Shown here: positions 23,947-31,979 of the stretch, piece by piece | Layout: every line of letters starts with the position of its first letter | How positions within the stretch are numbered: the first letter of the stretch is position 1 | DNA from: Duganella flavida | GTDB taxonomy: Bacteria; Pseudomonadota; Gammaproteobacteria; Burkholderiales; Burkholderiaceae_D | Direction: 5' to 3' | DNA: 64,000 bases | NCBI RefSeq assembly: GCF_009857445.1 | Contig: NZ_WWCN01000014.1 | Location: forward strand, 124,001 to 188,000 | Program-made: the position numbers and the translations under genes | Notes under the pieces: model-generated | The model's database searches: none | What the model was told of the DNA's origin: nothing | Seen by the model: the letters and a program-made list of their open reading frames with translations, nothing else

Positions 23947-25827
23947 ATGATTATGTCCTTCATCCGCGTTGTACTTGCCGCCGTGCTGGCTACCGCCTTC
24001 AGCGCCCAGGCCGCCACCGACCAGCCTTATCCAGGCACCATCGTCCTGAAAGTAGATGCTTCCAACACTGCCCAGAATATCTTCCGCATCCGCGAAAGCA
24101 TTCCGGCCAAGCCGGGCAAGTTGACGCTGCTGTATCCGCAGTGGATCCCCGGTAACCATGGCCCGAGCGGCGCGATCAACCAGTTCGCCGGTTTGAAGGT
24201 CAGCGCCAATGGCCAGCCGCTGGAGTGGAAGCGTGATCCGGTCAATGTGTACGCCTTCCACGTCAACGTGCCGAAGGGCGCGAAAGGCGTTGAGGTGGAG
24301 TTCCAGTACCTGTCGCCGGTGGAGGCCAGCCAGGGCCGCACCACCATGACCAACGATATCCTCGGCGTGCAATGGCAATCGGTGACGCTGTACCCGGCCG
24401 GCTACAACAGCCGCGCCATCACCGTGCAGCCGAACCTGACCGTGCCGGCCGGCTGGCAGTTCGGCAGCGCGCTGGAACCGCAGGAGCGCAATGGCGACGA
24501 GGTCGCCTTCAAGCCGCTGGACCTGGAAACCCTGATCGACTCGCCGCTGTTTGCCGGCCGCTACTTCCGCCAGATCGACCTCGATCCGGGCGCGAAAATC
24601 CCGGTGCGCCTCAACGTGGTGGCCGACTCGGCCGAGCAGCTGGAAGCGACGCCGGAACAAATCGCCCCGCACCGCGCGATGGTGCAACAAGCCTACAAGC
24701 TGTTCAACTCGCAGCACTACCAGCACTACGATTTCCTGTTCGCCATCAGCGATGAATTCGGTGGCATCGGCCGCGAGCATCACCAGTCGAGCGAGAACGG
24801 CGTCAAGCTCGGCTACTTCGTCGAGTGGAACAAATACGAAGCGCGCCGCGAACTGCTGTCGCACGAATTCACCCACTCGTGGAACGGCAAGTTCCGCCGC
24901 CCGGCCGGCCAGAACGTCCCTGACTTCAACACGCCACTGCAAAACGAACTGCTGTGGGTCTACGAAGGCCAGACCCAATACTGGGGCGCCGTACTGGCCG
25001 CACGCTCGGGCCTGATCAAGCCGGAGCACACGCGCGACCTGATCGCCGCCACCGCCGCCCGCTACGACAACGTCAAGGGCCGCGAATGGCGCGCCGTGCA
25101 GGACACCGTCAACGACCCTATCCTCAACGCCCGCCGTCCGCAGGGCTGGAACAACTGGCAGCGCGCCGAGGACTACTACTCGGAAGGCGAACTGATCTGG
25201 TTGGATGCCGACACCAAGATCCGCGAACTGTCGGGCGAGAAGAAATCGCTGAACGATTTCGCGCGCCTGTTCTTCGGCGTGGATGACGGCGTCAACGTCG
25301 CCAAGCACTACACCTTTGACGACGTGGTGAAAGCCCTCAACACGATCCAGCCCTACGACTGGGCGCCCTTCCTGCGTAGCCGCCTCGACGGCCACGGCCC
25401 AGGGGCACCGCTGGACGGCCTGGCCCGCGCCGGCTGGAAGCTGGTCTACGCCGAAAAGCCAACCGACTTCCTGAAAGCGCAGGAAGACCTGAGCAAGTCG
25501 GCCAACTTCCAGTATTCGCTGGGCTTCTCGGTGACAGCGGATGGCAAGCTGGAAGCCTTGCAGTGGGACGGCATCGGCTTCAAGGCCGGCCTGGCAGGCG
25601 GCAATGTTGTGGTCGCAGTGAACGGCCGCGCCTACAAGCCGGAACCGCTGCGCGCAGCGGTCACGGCCGCCAAAACCAGCAAGGAGCCGATCAGCCTGCT
25701 GATCAAGAAAGGCAGCTTGTACCAGACCGTCGCGCTCGACTATCACGACGGCCTGAAGTATCCGCGCCTTGAGCGTATCGAAGGCACGCCGGACCGCCTT
25801 GAGGCTATTTTGCAACCACTGAAATAA
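23947..25827 (+). CDS. M61-family metallopeptidase with PDZ domain
   Basis: 626 aa. Signal peptide about 1-23 (FSAQA-ATDQ). N-terminal beta domain 25-180 (QWIPGNHGPSGAINQFAGLK, typical of M61). Zinc motif LLSHEFTHSWNGKFRRP near 305 (HEFTH) with the third ligand in LWVYEGQTQYWG near 337. PDZ domain about 510-600 (LGFSVTADGKLEALQWDGIG, NGRAYKPEPLR). Glycyl-aminopeptidase-like enzymes of this family act on peptides in the periplasm. Start at 23947 or 23953 (second Met); no strong ribosome site for either. Transcribed divergently from hsp20. Confidence 0.92.
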   Translation: MIMSFIRVVLAAVLATAFSAQAATDQPYPGTIVLKVDASNTAQNIFRIRESIPAKPGKLTLLYPQWIPGNHGPSGAINQFAGLKVSANGQPLEWKRDPVNVYAFHVNVPKGAKGVEVEFQYLSPVEASQGRTTMTNDILGVQWQSVTLYPAGYNSRAITVQPNLTVPAGWQFGSALEPQERNGDEVAFKPLDLETLIDSPLFAGRYFRQIDLDPGAKIPVRLNVVADSAEQLEATPEQIAPHRAMVQQAYKLFNSQHYQHYDFLFAISDEFGGIGREHHQSSENGVKLGYFVEWNKYEARRELLSHEFTHSWNGKFRRPAGQNVPDFNTPLQNELLWVYEGQTQYWGAVLAARSGLIKPEHTRDLIAATAARYDNVKGREWRAVQDTVNDPILNARRPQGWNNWQRAEDYYSEGELIWLDADTKIRELSGEKKSLNDFARLFFGVDDGVNVAKHYTFDDVVKALNTIQPYDWAPFLRSRLDGHGPGAPLDGLARAGWKLVYAEKPTDFLKAQEDLSKSANFQYSLGFSVTADGKLEALQWDGIGFKAGLAGGNVVVAVNGRAYKPEPLRAAVTAAKTSKEPISLLIKKGSLYQTVALDYHDGLKYPRLERIEGTPDRLEAILQPLK

Positions 25828-25866
25828 TTCTTCGGCAACAATGAAAGGGGGCGTTATACTGGATTC

Positions 25867-26793
25867 ATGCCAGACCGGAACGACGCCCCCACCCTCGCAA
25901 GCGCAGAGTTGGATGAACTGCGCGAATCCGACCGTATTCTGCGCGCCCTGCTGGACAATGCCCCGGTCCTGATCTCGACCAAGGATTTGCAAGGCACAGT
26001 GACGATGGCCAATCGCCACTTCGAGATCATCGATGGCTACGATGCTGCAAGCTTCGTCGGCTCCAACATCTTCCAGCTCTTCCCCCGCGATATCGCCGAA
26101 CCGCTGTGGCGCAACGACCGCCGTGCGGCGCTGGAAAAACGCGCCATCCACGAGGAAGAACAGGTCTACCACCGCGACAAAACCCTGCACACCTATGCCA
26201 CCGTCAAGTTTCCGCTGATGGATGCGGACGGGGTGGTGTACGCCACCTGCGCCGTCTCGGCCGACATTACCGATGCCCGCACGGCGCGCATCGACAGCGT
26301 GACCGACGAGCTAACCAGCTTGCATAACCGGCGCTACTACAACGTCCGCTTCATCGAAGAGCAAAAACGTGCGCGGCGCGACCAGCGTACGCTGACCCTG
26401 CTGCTGGCCGACGTCGACCGCTTCAAGGAATACAACGACACCTACGGCCACCCGCAAGGCGACAAGGTGCTGCAAGCCGTGGCCGACTGCATGCGGCAGA
26501 CCTTCCACCGCTCGGGCGACCTGTGTTTTCGCATCGGCGGTGACGAGTTCGCCTGCCTGTTCAGCAGCAGCGGCGAGGAAGAAAGCCTGGCGCTGGCCGA
26601 GCAGCTGCGCGCCTGCATGGCGGGGCGGCAGATTCCCCATACGGGCAACCAGCCGATGCAGCATGTGAGCTTGTCGCTGGGGCTGGCGTTTATCACGCCT
26701 GAGGTGGGTCTGTCGCAGGAAGAAATCTACCGTCTGGCCGACCAGGCGCTATACCGCGCCAAGCACGGCGGCCGCAATACGGTCTCGCGCTGA
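25867..26793 (+). CDS. PAS-GGDEF diguanylate cyclase
   Basis: 308 aa, soluble. PAS domain about 20-135 (LLDNAPVLISTKDLQGTVTMAN, HTYATVKFPLMDADG). GGDEF domain about 140-308: DELTSLHNRRYYNVRF, LLADVDRFKEYNDTYGHPQGD, and an intact FRIGGDEFACLF active site near 227; the inhibitory RxxD site five residues before it is not evident. Predicted to make cyclic di-GMP in response to a cytoplasmic cue. TATACT upstream could be its -10. Starts 39 bases after the peptidase gene. Confidence 0.9.
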   Translation: MPDRNDAPTLASAELDELRESDRILRALLDNAPVLISTKDLQGTVTMANRHFEIIDGYDAASFVGSNIFQLFPRDIAEPLWRNDRRAALEKRAIHEEEQVYHRDKTLHTYATVKFPLMDADGVVYATCAVSADITDARTARIDSVTDELTSLHNRRYYNVRFIEEQKRARRDQRTLTLLLADVDRFKEYNDTYGHPQGDKVLQAVADCMRQTFHRSGDLCFRIGGDEFACLFSSSGEEESLALAEQLRACMAGRQIPHTGNQPMQHVSLSLGLAFITPEVGLSQEEIYRLADQALYRAKHGGRNTVSR

Positions 26794-26820
26794 CGCCGCC
26801 GATTGGTGTATGCTGCGCCC

Positions 26821-27159
26821 ATGAACAATGACACCGACATCCAACTGAGCGGCCCCTTCAAGGCCACCGACGGCTCCGGCCGTGCCCACGACGCCAAGGC
26901 GATCCGCATCTTCGACGAAGGTTACGGCGCCATCGAGGTGTATGTGGACTTCAAAGCGCCCATCAGCGGCCTGCACAAAGACAAGGCGCTGATCAGCGCG
27001 GTCGTGGCGCAACTGCGCACCGTGGGCTACAAAGGCCCGGACCTGACCGCCGGCGATCCGGTGCTGCAGGAAGCCCGCTTGCTGGTGCTGGAAGCACCGG
27101 ATGAATTCACCGCTTTCGCTGTCAGCAAGGGCTGGAAAGATTTGTCGGAAGACTTTTAA
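26821..27159 (+). CDS. Hypothetical protein, 112 aa
   Basis: A soluble small protein starting MNNDTDIQLSGPFKATDGSG, with no signal peptide or membrane helix and no motif I recognise. Charged, with alternating beta-type segments (YGAIEVYVDFKAPI) and a C-terminal KGWKDLSEDF. Codon use matches neighbours. ATG 26821 has no good Shine-Dalgarno sequence; an in-frame GTG lies at 26803. Stops on TTAA shared with the convergent hydrolase stop. Follows the GGDEF gene by 27 bases. Confidence 0.65.
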   Translation: MNNDTDIQLSGPFKATDGSGRAHDAKAIRIFDEGYGAIEVYVDFKAPISGLHKDKALISAVVAQLRTVGYKGPDLTAGDPVLQEARLLVLEAPDEFTAFAVSKGWKDLSEDF

Positions 27160-27914
27160 AACAGATAGCGGTCGGCCCACATCGCGATCAGGTTGGCAAC
27201 GTAGACAGCGTCCTCGCGGCGCGTCAGCAGATGGTCTGCGTTGTCGAGCGAGATGAAACTTTTCGGATGCTTGGCCGCCGTGAAAATCTCCATCGCGTTG
27301 CTAAGACCGACCGTGTCGTCGTTCGGCGCGTGCATCACCAGCAGGGCACGGCGCAGGCCGGCAATCTTCAACTTCAAATTGTGTCCGGCCGCATCTTCCA
27401 CGAATTGCTGCTGGATGCGGAACGGCCGTCCCGCCAGCTGCACTTCCGCCTCGCCTTCACGTTCAATCTCATCCAGATGCTGGCTGAACATGCCGGTGAC
27501 GTAAGACGGGCTGCTCGGTGCGGCGATGGTGACCACCGCCTTCACTTCCGGCATCTGCTCCGCCGCCGCCAGTACGGCCGCGCCGCCGAGGCTGTGGCCG
27601 ACCAGCAGGCTGGGTGCCTGGTAGTTCGCGCGCATGAAATCGGCGGCGGCCACCAGATCGTCGAGGTTGGACGAAAAGTTCGTCTCCGCGAACTCCCCGC
27701 CACTCGCGCCGAGGCCGGTAAAATCGAAGCGCAGCACGGCGATGCCGTGTTCCGTCAGCGCTTCCGCCACCCGGCGGGCGGCAAACACGTCCTTGCCGCA
27801 GGTGAAGCAGTGGGCGAACAGCGCGTAGGCCTTGACCTCGCCATCCGGCCCATCAAGCCGTGCGGCCAGCTGGTGGCCGTGCGCGCCGATAAATTCTTGT
27901 CGTTGTGATTTCAT
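27156..27914 (-). CDS. Alpha/beta hydrolase (OsmC-associated type)
   Basis: 252 aa cytoplasmic hydrolase. AYALFAHCFTCGKDVFAARRV near 32 and FDFTGLGASGGEF near 63 are hallmarks of the hydrolase domain that is often fused to OsmC. Nucleophile elbow LLVGHSLGGAAVL near 104, Asp in HAPNDDTVGLSNA near 196, His in DNADHLLTRREDA near 227. Here it is free-standing, with no OsmC domain. Possibly an esterase linked to oxidant or osmotic stress; substrate unknown. Divergent from the DUF1653 gene, convergent with the hypothetical gene. Confidence 0.87.
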   Translation of the reverse strand: MKSQRQEFIGAHGHQLAARLDGPDGEVKAYALFAHCFTCGKDVFAARRVAEALTEHGIAVLRFDFTGLGASGGEFAETNFSSNLDDLVAAADFMRANYQAPSLLVGHSLGGAAVLAAAEQMPEVKAVVTIAAPSSPSYVTGMFSQHLDEIEREGEAEVQLAGRPFRIQQQFVEDAAGHNLKLKIAGLRRALLVMHAPNDDTVGLSNAMEIFTAAKHPKSFISLDNADHLLTRREDAVYVANLIAMWADRYLF

Positions 27915-27928
27915 AGAGGAATAGAAAA

Positions 27929-28117
27929 ATGCGTTACCAACACTACAAAGGTGGAATCTACGAACTGGTGTGCGAAGCCACGCTGGAATCCGACCTGTCG
28001 ACCATGATTGTATATCGCACCGCCAATGGCACCATCTGGTGCCGGCCGCGCGAGGTGTTCTTCGAGATGATCGAGGTGGATGGCAAGCAGGTGCAGCGCT
28101 TCAAGCCGATCGATTAA
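27929..28117 (+). CDS. DUF1653 small protein
   Basis: 62 aa. The whole protein is the DUF1653 pattern: YQHYKGGIYELVCEATLESD, MIVYRTANGTIWCRPREVFFEMIEVDG and RFKPI. GAGGAA precedes the ATG by about 8 bases. Function unknown; such proteins are short SH3-like barrels. Stop TAA overlaps the convergent imuB stop on TTAA. Confidence 0.88.
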   Translation: MRYQHYKGGIYELVCEATLESDLSTMIVYRTANGTIWCRPREVFFEMIEVDGKQVQRFKPID

Positions 28118-29592
28118 CCGAACAGTCCTTGCAAGTACCAGCGCGGCTCGAGCTCCTTCGATTTGGCGTCGCGCTCCTTGAACAGCCAGTAGTGGGCATG
28201 GTCTTCGCCTTGCGCCATGAAGTAGTCGCGCGTTTGCATATCGCCCCACCAGCCCGCTTCGATGCGCTCGCCGGTAGTGCGGATGCGTAGCGGTGAACCG
28301 TAGTACGGACGGTGGTCGCGCATCAGCAACGGGATCGGCTTGGCCAGCAGCCAGGTGGGGCGCGGCAGGCTGCCCATATCCGGCGGCAGTTGTGCGCGCG
28401 CTTCGGCTGGACGGACTTTTTTCTGGATGCTGAGCCAGGTATTGGCTTGCTCGGGGCGGTAGTCTGCGCTGGGCACGGCTTGCAGCACGTTGTCCGCCCC
28501 CAGTCGCGCGGCGAGCAGTTCCAGCAGTCGCTGCCAGTCTTCCTTGCTGCCGCCCGGCTCGGGGAATAATGAATCGCTGAGTGGCGCCATCGGCTGCACT
28601 TGGGGCGCCTCAAGGCGCAGTCCGATTACTGGTGCATCCAGCTCCTGCTTGGCCAGACGCTCTTTCAACAGGCGCACCAGATGCGTGTCTTTCCATGTGG
28701 GCTCGGCCAGCACGACTTCAATCACGGTGGGCGGACCTGCAGTGCGGCCGCGCTCGTGCTCCAGCAACAGGCGGATGCGTTCCACGGCCAGTTGGTGCGC
28801 ACTTAGCCATCCCGTCAATTGCAGCAGCAGGCGATGCGCGCCGAACAGCAACGCTTCGGCGTTTTCCACGCGGTCGAACAATTCCAGCCTGGCGTGGAAG
28901 CTGGCTGGTGCGGCCAGCCATTCATGCAACTCGGGACGCGTGCCATGCGCGTCGTCCAGCATATCCAGCAAAGCGCGGCCGCAACGGCGCTGTAAGCCGG
29001 GACGAGGCAATCGGTACAGCTCCCCCAAGCTCATGCAGCCTATGCCTTCCAACCAGCCCAGGTAGGACCGGGCTGGCGGTAGCAAGTCGACCGGCAACGC
29101 ATCAAGCCGCAGCTCCAGCGACGCCATTTTCAAAGCGCGGCCGCCGTTGCTGCGCGCCAGCAGCCACGCGCCGCGTGCGGTCGGTGCGCAGCTGAGCCAG
29201 CCCGTGAAGCCCAATGCGCGCACGCTGTGCGCCACTTTGCGGCACAAGGCGCGAATGCCGCCGAACAGGCGTAAGCTCGCGCCGACATCCAGCAGCAACG
29301 TGGATTCTTCCGCCTCCGCCAGTTGTGGCGTAAATTGCAGCAGCGCCATTGCCACCGCTTGCAAAGCCTCCTTTTCCAATTCCAGGTCGCGCTGCTGGAA
29401 TTGCGATTGGGGCGCCAGCATGATCGCCCCGCCACGCCGCAAGCCCTGCCGCACGCCCGCCTCGTACGCCGCATCCGACAAGGCAATCACCCGCTCCTGC
29501 TCCAGCACTACCGTGCAGTTATCCCCTGACCAGCGCGGGCAAAATACCTCGAGCGGGAGCCGGGGCAGGTGTAGGGCGATCCAGAGGCGCAT
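28114..29592 (-). CDS. imuB: ImuB, non-catalytic Y-family polymerase homologue
   Basis: Scaffold of the SOS mutasome that bridges ImuA, DnaE2 and the sliding clamp. 492 aa. Starts MRLWIALHLPRLPLEVF. Y-family palm/fingers region about 1-240, but the catalytic carboxylates are missing: the DxD position reads WIALHLPRLP and the later DE pair reads LLLDVGASLRLFGG, as expected for ImuB. HhH region YLGWLEGIGCMSLGELYRLP near 180; C-terminal RDYFMAQGEDHAHYWLFKER and RWYLQGLFG are family hallmarks. Overlaps the end of imuA by 74 bases; no independent ribosome site is obvious. Confidence 0.93.
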   Translation of the reverse strand: MRLWIALHLPRLPLEVFCPRWSGDNCTVVLEQERVIALSDAAYEAGVRQGLRRGGAIMLAPQSQFQQRDLELEKEALQAVAMALLQFTPQLAEAEESTLLLDVGASLRLFGGIRALCRKVAHSVRALGFTGWLSCAPTARGAWLLARSNGGRALKMASLELRLDALPVDLLPPARSYLGWLEGIGCMSLGELYRLPRPGLQRRCGRALLDMLDDAHGTRPELHEWLAAPASFHARLELFDRVENAEALLFGAHRLLLQLTGWLSAHQLAVERIRLLLEHERGRTAGPPTVIEVVLAEPTWKDTHLVRLLKERLAKQELDAPVIGLRLEAPQVQPMAPLSDSLFPEPGGSKEDWQRLLELLAARLGADNVLQAVPSADYRPEQANTWLSIQKKVRPAEARAQLPPDMGSLPRPTWLLAKPIPLLMRDHRPYYGSPLRIRTTGERIEAGWWGDMQTRDYFMAQGEDHAHYWLFKERDAKSKELEPRWYLQGLFG

Positions 29593-30214
29593 GGCGTTGA
29601 AGCAAAGAAGGCGTTAAGGGTAAGAAAAGAGGCGTGTCGCGCTGCGGTCCTCGTCGCTTCACAAAACCGATGTCGATACCGCCCGCCGCCGGTTTCAGCG
29701 ACAAGCGCAACGGCGCGGGAGATGCATCCTGCGCTGCAGCCAAGGGACGCAGCATGCAGAACAAGGTCTCGCCGCTTTGCGCCGCCAGGTGCAGCCGGCG
29801 CAACGTTTCTCCGCGCGCCTGCTTTTGCCACAGCAGCAGCGCGCCGCAGCAGCCGCTGCGCAGGATTTGCTCGGCTGCCCACAACGCATCGCCAGCCTTG
29901 GCACCGCTGCGCACCCACAATAGCTGCGATGGTTCGATACCCAGCGCCGCCAATGCCAGCGCTTGCGGTTCGTGCGGCGGTTGCAGCAGCACGATGGGCC
30001 GCTTGTCCAGCGCGGCCAGCGCCGGCTGCAACAGGCGTAGTTCACCGATGCCGTGCTGCTGCACCAGCAGATCGATCAAGGTACCGATCGGCCAGCCGCC
30101 GCCGGGCAGCTGCGCGGACAAGGCGGCAAAACCTGTGTCCATGCAGCGCGTGGCGCTCTGCGCGAGCTGGTCGGCCCGCCACAAAGACGGGTGCACGGTT
30201 TCTGAAAGAGTCAT
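29519..30214 (-). CDS. imuA: ImuA, RecA-like SOS mutagenesis protein
   Basis: 231 aa RecA/SulA-superfamily protein of the imu translesion system. LPGGGWPIGTLIDLLVQQHGIGELRLLQPALA near 35-65 is the degenerate P-loop region; LWVRSGAKAGDALWAAEQILRSGCCGALLLW follows the family. ATG 30214 is taken as start because the LexA box and promoter lie directly upstream (30233-30248); an open frame continues through them but would be interrupted by the operator. Cotranscribed with imuB. Normally imuA-imuB-dnaE2 form one cassette; here dnaE2 is separate. Confidence 0.9.
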   Translation of the reverse strand: MTLSETVHPSLWRADQLAQSATRCMDTGFAALSAQLPGGGWPIGTLIDLLVQQHGIGELRLLQPALAALDKRPIVLLQPPHEPQALALAALGIEPSQLLWVRSGAKAGDALWAAEQILRSGCCGALLLWQKQARGETLRRLHLAAQSGETLFCMLRPLAAAQDASPAPLRLSLKPAAGGIDIGFVKRRGPQRDTPLFLPLTPSLLQRHAPLDRPTPAPAPARGILPALVRG

Positions 30215-30232
30215 GGCATTGTATCGCAAATA

Positions 30233-30248
30233 CTGTATAAATACACAG
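30233..30248. promoter_or_regulatory. LexA (SOS) box of imuA-imuB
   Basis: CTGTATAAATACACAG is a perfect CTG-N10-CAG SOS box. Read on the minus strand (CTGTGTATTTATACAG) it differs from the dnaE2 box (CTGTGTTTTTATACAG) at a single base. It ends 18 bases before the imuA ATG and 80 bases before the divergent antiporter start. Confidence 0.9.
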
Positions 30249-30328
30249 TACTCCGCGCACCGTAGTTTGGCAAGGACTATTCTTGTTTGCTGTACCATGC
30301 GGTGAAGGAAATTATCAAAGGACACACT

Positions 30329-31585
30329 TTGCAAACCATACAACTGGTCGGCGCCATTCTGTTCGGACTGGCGCTGCTGCACACATTTGCCGCCAAATCG
30401 TTCGAGAAACTGTCGCATCGCCATCCGCGCCATGCCGGGCTATTCCACTTGCTGGGTGAGGTGGAGGTGGTGTTCGGCTTCTGGGCGTTTGTGCTGATGA
30501 TTGCGATGGCCGTACTCAACGGCGGCGAGGCGGCGATTGCCTATGCCGAGTCGCGCCAGTACACCGAGCCGCTGTTCGTGTTTGTAGTGATGGTAGTGGC
30601 GGCGTCGCGGCCAGTGCTGGAGGTGGTGCAGCGCGTGCTACTGGCCTTGGCCAGGCTGATGCCGGTAGCGACCGAACTGGCGCTGGTGTGGTTCGGCTTC
30701 GCGCTGGTGCCGCTGACCGGCTCGCTGATCACCGAGCCCGCCGCGATGACCTTGGCCGCGCTGATGCTGGCGCCCTTGGTGTTCCGCGATGGCATGCCGG
30801 AGTGGCTGAAATATGCGGCGCTGGGCGTGCTGTTCGTGAACATCTCCATCGGCGGCCTGCTGACCGCCTACGCCGCGCCGCCAGTACTGATGGTGGCCGC
30901 GACCTGGAATTGGGACAGCGCCTTCATGGCATCGCAATTCGGCTGGAAAGCGACGCTGGCGGTGCTGGTCAACGCCACTGCAATCTGCTTCGTGCTGCGC
31001 AAGCATTTGCGCGCGCCGGCTGCCGATGCGGGCGCTGCTACTGATACTCCCGCCGTGCCATTGGCCGTGACGCTGATCCATCTCGGCTTCCTGGCTGCGG
31101 TGGTAGTGCTGGGCCATCACCCAGTGCTGTTCCTCGGCGTGTTCATGCTGTTCCTTGGATTTACCACCGCCTACCAGCGCTACCAGAATCCGCTGATCAT
31201 CAAGGAAGGCCTGCTGGTGGGCTTCTTCCTGGCCGGGCTGGTGGTGCTGGGCGGGATGCAGCAATGGTGGTTGCAACCGATCGTGGAAAGCCTGTCGCCG
31301 CTGGCCCTGTTCTTCGGCGCCATGAGTCTCACCGCCATCACCGACAACGCCGCCCTCACCTACCTTGGCTCGCTGATCGACAACATATCGGTCAGCGCGC
31401 AATACATGCTGGTCGCCGGCGCAGTCACCGGCGGTGGCCTGACCGTGATCGCCAACGCGCCCAATCCGGCCGGCGTTTCGCTACTACGCCGCGGCTTCCA
31501 CGACCAATCCATCGGCACCCTCGGCCTGCTAGCCGGTGCGCTAGCCCCAACCGCCGTTGCGGCACTGGCCTTCTTACTACTTTGA
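30329..31585 (+). CDS. Putative Na+/H+ antiporter (integral membrane)
   Basis: 418 aa with about 11 membrane helices. The first reads TIQLVGAILFGLALLHTFAA; LVWFGFALVPLTGSLITEPAAMTLAALML near 125 and AMSLTAITDNAALTYLGSLIDN near 335 carry buried Asp/Glu typical for proton-coupled exchange. The pattern fits the Na_H_antiport_3 family (PF07399). TTG 30329 is proposed as start because AAAGGA lies 6 bases before it and an earlier in-frame TTG has no ribosome site. Divergent from imuA; the LexA box lies between. Confidence 0.8.
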   Translation: MQTIQLVGAILFGLALLHTFAAKSFEKLSHRHPRHAGLFHLLGEVEVVFGFWAFVLMIAMAVLNGGEAAIAYAESRQYTEPLFVFVVMVVAASRPVLEVVQRVLLALARLMPVATELALVWFGFALVPLTGSLITEPAAMTLAALMLAPLVFRDGMPEWLKYAALGVLFVNISIGGLLTAYAAPPVLMVAATWNWDSAFMASQFGWKATLAVLVNATAICFVLRKHLRAPAADAGAATDTPAVPLAVTLIHLGFLAAVVVLGHHPVLFLGVFMLFLGFTTAYQRYQNPLIIKEGLLVGFFLAGLVVLGGMQQWWLQPIVESLSPLALFFGAMSLTAITDNAALTYLGSLIDNISVSAQYMLVAGAVTGGGLTVIANAPNPAGVSLLRRGFHDQSIGTLGLLAGALAPTAVAALAFLLL

Positions 31586-31591
31586 GATAAA

Positions 31592-31756
31592 TTATTCGCA
31601 CGTACACTGGCCGGCAATATAGATCCCCTCTATCCCCTGCCTCCAATGCGGCGTAGTCGGGGCGCCCGCATATTTTTGAATGAGCTCCACGCATTGATGA
31701 CTACCGACCACCGGCTGGTCTTTGAGTTCCGCTGCTTTCGGATAAACGTATGACAT
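31592..31756 (-). pseudogene. Truncated BPSL0067-like (NlpC/P60-type amidase-like) small gene
   Basis: 54 codons from ATG 31756, preceded by a strong AAGGAG 8 bases upstream. MSYVYPKAAELKDQPVVGSH followed by QCVELIQKYAGAPTTPHWRQ resembles the N-terminus of BPSL0067-family proteins (about 140 aa), including the putative catalytic Cys in HQCVELI. The frame then ends after GIYIAGQCTCE, at the 3' end of the convergent antiporter gene, so the His-containing half is absent. Either a decayed remnant or a functioning mini-protein with two extra C-terminal Cys residues. The family call is from memory. Confidence 0.5.
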
Positions 31757-31946
31757 TTCCATATCTCCTTCTGAGATGGTTAGTTAATGTCTTAACGTAC
31801 GTTTTTGAGTCGTGAACGCTTTGAAATTCAGCAAATCAAAGTGTGATGACGCTGCGGGATTTGGCCTGATGAAGGAACAGCCGCCATCATGGCCTAGTCG
31901 TTTAGGCGGTTCTTGCACCTTCTGGATACCCCAAGTTGTGAGTACG

Positions 31947-31967
31947 ATGAGTTATCGATTAACTCAT
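31947..31967. promoter_or_regulatory. Inverted repeat, possible operator
   Basis: ATGAGTTA-TCGAT-TAACTCAT has 8-bp arms and a 5-base centre, ending 12 bases before the thioredoxin-like gene. It has no T tract. Could be a regulator site or a leader hairpin. The remainder of the 31757-31979 gap (about 190 bases) shows no gene; TTAACGTACGTTTTTG there is another short palindrome. Confidence 0.4.
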
Positions 31968-31979
31968 TAAGGGTGCGCC

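Noticed and set aside
27929..31585. DUF1653, imu and antiporter genes as a mobile island
   Set aside because: No integrase, insertion sequence, direct repeats or tRNA, and no visible shift in base composition.
31425..31694. 89-codon minus-strand frame overlapping the antiporter 3' end
   Set aside because: Out of frame with the small BPSL0067-like frame that has the ribosome site and similarity; Arg-rich shadow composition.
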